Below are positions 15,495 to 17,957 of a stretch of DNA of 17,957 nt, one piece after another. This stretch comes from Acidimicrobiales bacterium. Lineage in GTDB: Bacteria; Actinomycetota; Acidimicrobiia; Acidimicrobiales; RAAP-2. The position numbers and the translations under genes are program-made. Positions within the stretch are counted from its first letter, which is position 1, and every line of letters begins with the position of its first letter. The stretch spans positions 1-17,957 of the forward strand of contig JADGOF010000011.1 in the NCBI GenBank assembly GCA_017883105.1. Direction: 5' to 3'. The notes under the pieces are model-generated. The model was given only the letters and a program-made list of their open reading frames with translations, did no database searches and was not told the DNA's origin.

Positions 15495-15905
15495 ATGTCC
15501 CGATCATCGTCAGCCGTAGAGCGAGATCCCGACGAGGTGTCGAGTGGAGGGCTCCCACCGGGAGCGCTGACGCCGGCAGGGGGATCCGGAAACAACCGAC
15601 TTCGAGTCGTCGAAGGATCCGGCCACTCGCCAGGAGACGAGACGCCACCGATCAGCGACCTTCGGCTCGTGCTCGTAACCGCGACCGGAGTCGAGTTTCC
15701 ACTGGTCGCTTCCCCGGCGCAGACTGCGCGGCTGCTGAGGAGCTCAGGCGAAGCAGGCGGCGCCGATCAGCACGGCGATGGAGACTCCGGGTGCCCACGG
15801 GGCCGGAGGGTGCGCCGTCCGCGTCGTGTGCCGGTGGAGCAGCTTCTGAGCCGAAGTCGGCTTATCAGCCGGTTCGAAGTGCCCCTCTGGGGTGGTGCAG
15901 CATGA
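15495..15905 (+). CDS. Hypothetical protein, first of a two-gene operon
   Basis: 136 residues, not recognised. The start at 15495 is chosen because GGGAG lies just before it. The N-terminal half is Ser/Gly/Pro/Asp-rich and probably unstructured. A short segment (about 58-83, ISDLRLVLVTATGVEFPLVA) looks like a folded beta unit, and the rest is Arg-rich. The last 45 residues look less protein-like, so a frameshift near 15750 cannot be excluded. The stop overlaps the next start (ATGA), which supports translation of both. It stands directly downstream of four motif copies and so may be co-regulated with the pilus operon. Confidence 0.5.
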   Translation: MSRSSSAVERDPDEVSSGGLPPGALTPAGGSGNNRLRVVEGSGHSPGDETPPISDLRLVLVTATGVEFPLVASPAQTARLLRSSGEAGGADQHGDGDSGCPRGRRVRRPRRVPVEQLLSRSRLISRFEVPLWGGAA

Positions 15906-16138
15906 ACAGCACTCCATCTTCCAGACAACGCCAGAAAGGGGACAGCCGCCTGGCGGGGACAACCCGTGATGTCGCTCGCTCACGTTCTCGGGATGAGCGG
16001 AACTGTGCCCAGTGGTTCGCCCGCTTTGAGGAGCGCCGCGCGGAGCCCACCGGCCGCCCAAGCCAAAGCGAGGTCCGGCGGCTCCGTAAGGAACTCGAAG
16101 CCCTCCGTCGATTGGTGACCGGTGAACAGATCCAGTAG
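15902..16138 (+). CDS. Hypothetical small basic protein with C-terminal helix
   Basis: 78 residues, not recognised. A basic, Ser/Arg-rich N-terminus is followed by NCAQWFARFEERRAEPTG and the charged helix SEVRRLRKELEALRRLV, a likely short coiled coil. The ATG overlaps the upstream stop by 4 nt. The pattern would fit a small DNA-associated or regulatory protein; no function is assigned. Confidence 0.5.
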   Translation: MNSTPSSRQRQKGDSRLAGTTRDVARSRSRDERNCAQWFARFEERRAEPTGRPSQSEVRRLRKELEALRRLVTGEQIQ

Positions 16139-16273
16139 GCCGCACGCTCACACTTTCGCTTCGCATTTCTCCAATGGTCAGCGTCAACAGGCGCGGCTGA
16201 GCCTGGGCGTGCTGGCTGTCAGGATGCAGCGCTCCCACGCCTTGCCGCTCGGCCAGAGAATCAGGGAAGTCCG

Positions 16274-16549
16274 ATGGCCGTGAAACGAGCGCAACACAAT
16301 CCGAAGCCGCTACTCAGCGTTGAGGAGACGGCCGTCCTCTTGGGCGAGACCCGCTCGACTCTCTATCGGGCGGTGAAGGCGGGCACTCTACCACTTCCCA
16401 TGTTCCGCATCGGGTCCCGCATTCGGATTCCGAGGAGCGCGGTGGAACGTCTCATCGCTGGAGAGACGCCGGGGGAGTCAGCGTCTCTACCTCCATTGGA
16501 GGGGCTGCACGATGATCAGCCGGCCTCGGCACCTTCGCTCAGCACTTGA
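16274..16549 (+). CDS. Excisionase-like HTH protein (Xis/AlpA type)
   Basis: 91 residues. The core (about 13-62) is the winged MerR/excisionase helix-turn-helix: LLSVEETAVLLGETRSTLYR, then AVKAGTLPLPMFRIGSRIRI and PRSAVERLI. An acidic, Pro-rich tail follows. Proteins of this type bend att DNA and push the integrase toward excision. AGGGA lies about 7 nt before the ATG. It converges on the integrase gene and overlaps its 3' end by 34 bp, so each mRNA is antisense to the end of the other. Confidence 0.8.
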   Translation: MAVKRAQHNPKPLLSVEETAVLLGETRSTLYRAVKAGTLPLPMFRIGSRIRIPRSAVERLIAGETPGESASLPPLEGLHDDQPASAPSLST

Positions 16550-17718
16550 GGAGCTCCGGCCGACAGGAGCTTGCCGACGTGGACGGCTGCCTTCCGATCC
16601 TCGGCTCCGATGGCGTCGGTGTAGTGCCGGGCCATGTGCACCGTCGACCACCCAAGCCGAGCCTGCTTCTGGCGCTCCGGAAGCACGGGATCGAGTGCCG
16701 TAGCCTGAAAGTGACGAAGCGAGTGCAGGTGGATATCGCGCGCGACTTTGGCCGCATCTCTCGTCTGGGAGAAAAGGTGGCTCATGGCATCCGGATGCGG
16801 AGGGATTGTCCCACTCGGATCGAAGGAGAAAGCGAAACTCTTGTCTTCGAGAACAATGGAACAGGCACCTGCCAGCTTGAGTTGGGCTTCGCGCAGGTGC
16901 CGAAGCACGGCCAGCGTGTCGTCGTCGAGCGCCAAGGAGCGGATGCTCGCGCGCGTCTTCGGAGGTTTCACAATGGCCCCGCCTTGAGCAGAGATCACCG
17001 ATTCGTCGACCGTCACACACGCACCCTCGAAGTCAATATCGGACCACCGAAGTGCGCAGGCTTCGCCTCGCCGCATGCCTGTGGCCGCGACAACACGGAC
17101 GAATGCACCGAAACGTTCGTCGTGAGCCGTCGCTGCCTTCAGCAATGCCTGGACTTCCGCCAATTCCGGCGACCGCACCTCGTCTGGCCGCTCGCTCATG
17201 CCCCAGGAGGGAAGTTCAGCCTCGGCGACTGGGTTCGGAAGCGTTCCTCCACTCCACTTGCGAGCCAGCTTGCATGCCCGGTTCATGAGGGCCCGAACCT
17301 GGCGAACCGAGGACTGGCCGGAGCCTTCACTCTTCAGGCGCCTGAAGTGCCGCTCCACGTCATAGGTATTGAGCGTGGCGATTCGCCGGGTGCCGATCGA
17401 TTTCTTGACGTGACAATCCCAGGTGCTCTGGTAGCCCAACGTCGTCTTGGGGGAGAGATCCTCCCACCCGTTGGCCTTCCATGCCGTGATGGCGTCGTTG
17501 ATCGTCGTGGTCGGTCCCCACACGGTCGGTTCTTCCGGGATTGGAACAGGGAGCAACTCCTGTTCGGTCACGAGTCTCGCCAGCTCGCGATCGGCTGCGC
17601 GCGCCGAACCTTGGAAGTTTCGGTGAAGGTGTCGGACTCGCCCATTGCTGTCCCGACCGATGTACACCCGAAGCTGCCAGGTGTCCTTACCTCGGATCAG
17701 TCGCTTGCTTCCCGACAC
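16516..17718 (-). CDS. int: Tyrosine site-specific integrase
   Basis: 400 residues. An AP2-like arm-binding N-terminus (about 5-55, with WQLRVYIGRDSNGRVRHLHR), a SAM-like core-binding domain (about 72-165), and the catalytic domain (about 180-385). Active-site residues seen: Arg216 (TGMRRGEA), Lys254 (PKTRAS), His332 and Arg335 (HSLRH), Trp357 in LGW (the His/Trp position), and the nucleophile Tyr366 (ARHYTDA). All are present, so it should be active. Start: AGGAGG lies 4 nt before a GTG at 17718; a TTG at 17733 lies upstream of that site and is rejected. The gene starts about 114 bp from the 3' end of tRNA-Arg, the classic position for an element integrated into a tRNA gene. Confidence 0.92.
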   Translation of the reverse strand: MSGSKRLIRGKDTWQLRVYIGRDSNGRVRHLHRNFQGSARAADRELARLVTEQELLPVPIPEEPTVWGPTTTINDAITAWKANGWEDLSPKTTLGYQSTWDCHVKKSIGTRRIATLNTYDVERHFRRLKSEGSGQSSVRQVRALMNRACKLARKWSGGTLPNPVAEAELPSWGMSERPDEVRSPELAEVQALLKAATAHDERFGAFVRVVAATGMRRGEACALRWSDIDFEGACVTVDESVISAQGGAIVKPPKTRASIRSLALDDDTLAVLRHLREAQLKLAGACSIVLEDKSFAFSFDPSGTIPPHPDAMSHLFSQTRDAAKVARDIHLHSLRHFQATALDPVLPERQKQARLGWSTVHMARHYTDAIGAEDRKAAVHVGKLLSAGAPQVLSEGAEAG

Positions 17719-17731
17719 GCTTCCTCCTGCC

Positions 17732-17769
17732 AAGCCAACACGGTTGTTGGCTTTTCTGTTGGCTTTTCT
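17732..17769. repeat. Tandem 12-bp repeats and inverted partner, probable arm-type sites
   Basis: GTTGGCTTTTCT occurs twice in tandem at 17746-17757 and 17758-17769. An inverted 8-bp copy of its left part (AAGCCAAC) lies at 17732-17739. They sit between the integrase start and the tRNA, where integrase arm-binding sites or Xis sites are expected. They also overlap the likely promoter region of int, so integrase could repress itself. Confidence 0.6.
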
Positions 17770-17831
17770 GAGGAAGACGATAGTCGGAGAGCAGATCGAC
17801 TGGGCTTTATGCCTTTTGACCTGGACTTTCC

Positions 17832-17872
17832 TGGTGCGCTCGGAGGGATTCGAACCCCCAACCTTCTGATCC
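17832..17872. other. Probable attachment site in the tRNA 3' half
   Basis: The integrase and its repeats abut the 3' end of tRNA-Arg, and the tRNA is complete. The element would therefore lie to the left and would have restored the tRNA 3' half on integration. The crossover lies probably in the anticodon-to-T-arm part; its exact limits cannot be set because no second copy is in the window. Confidence 0.5.
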
Positions 17873-17908
17873 GTAGTCAGATGCTCTAATCCGTTGAGCT
17901 ACGAGCGC
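17832..17908 (-). tRNA. tRNA-Arg(ACG)
   Basis: 77 nt with encoded CCA. Acceptor stem GCGCTCG pairs with CGAGCGC; D-stem GCTC/GAGC; anticodon stem TCTGA/TCAGA around the loop CTACGGA (anticodon ACG, read as inosine-CG for CGN codons); T-stem GGGGG/CCCTC around TTCGAAT, with one G-T pair. All stems close, so the gene is intact. Confidence 0.97.
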
Positions 17909-17957
17909 TTCTGCCAACTTCGGTACGAGCCGGTCGTCGGCGCCGCGATCACGAGTC

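Noticed and set aside
16546..17889. Long plus-strand frame opposite the integrase, ending with GGIRTPNLLIRSQ
   Set aside because: It is antisense to a clear integrase, and its end is the well-known false translation of a tRNA gene read on the opposite strand. The nearby SEGFEPPTF peptide is the same artefact.

Overview
The window looks like part of the genome of a high-GC Gram-positive bacterium (Actinomycetota). The evidence is GC-rich coding sequence in the central region, frequent GTG/TTG starts, a secretin-free Tad/Flp pilus locus with a LysM-BTAD protein, and actinobacterial-style TadE/G and CpaE proteins. I cannot assign a genus.

Layout, right to left, because almost everything is transcribed on the minus strand. 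(1) 17832-17908 is a tRNA-Arg(ACG). A tyrosine integrase starts next to its 3' end, and a small excisionase-like HTH gene converges on the integrase. Two short tandem repeats lie between the integrase and the tRNA. This is the usual end of an integrated element that uses a tRNA as attachment site. No second copy of the tRNA 3' end is visible, so if the element is intact its other end lies beyond base 1. (2) 14525-16138 is a control region. It holds a ribbon-helix-helix regulator (minus strand) with its own promoter and operator-like inverted repeat, two small overlapping genes of unknown function (plus strand), and nine copies of a 10-bp motif (sense AGGGTGACGT) arranged on both sides. All but one copy points in the direction of transcription of the nearer outward operon. 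(3) 3311-14524 is one long, tightly coupled Tad/Flp pilus operon: lipoprotein, secreted PKD-like protein, CpaB (SAF), CpaE/TadZ-like ATPase, TadA ATPase, TadB, TadC, Flp-like pilin, two TadE-like proteins, a TadG-like protein, and a large membrane protein with LysM and BTAD domains. No prepilin peptidase (TadV) is present. (4) 1-2844 is a less GC-rich two-gene cassette: a DUF1837/HamA-like putative nuclease followed immediately by a large Ski2-like SF2 helicase that runs off the left edge. I read this as a probable Hachiman-like (HamAB) anti-phage system.

Working hypothesis: this is one arm of an integrative element carrying a surface-pilus operon and a defence cassette, with a compact repeat-rich control region near the integration genes. 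No relaxase, conjugation ATPase or replication initiator is seen in the window. Self-transfer therefore cannot be claimed, and the Tad operon could also be resident DNA beside an element relic.
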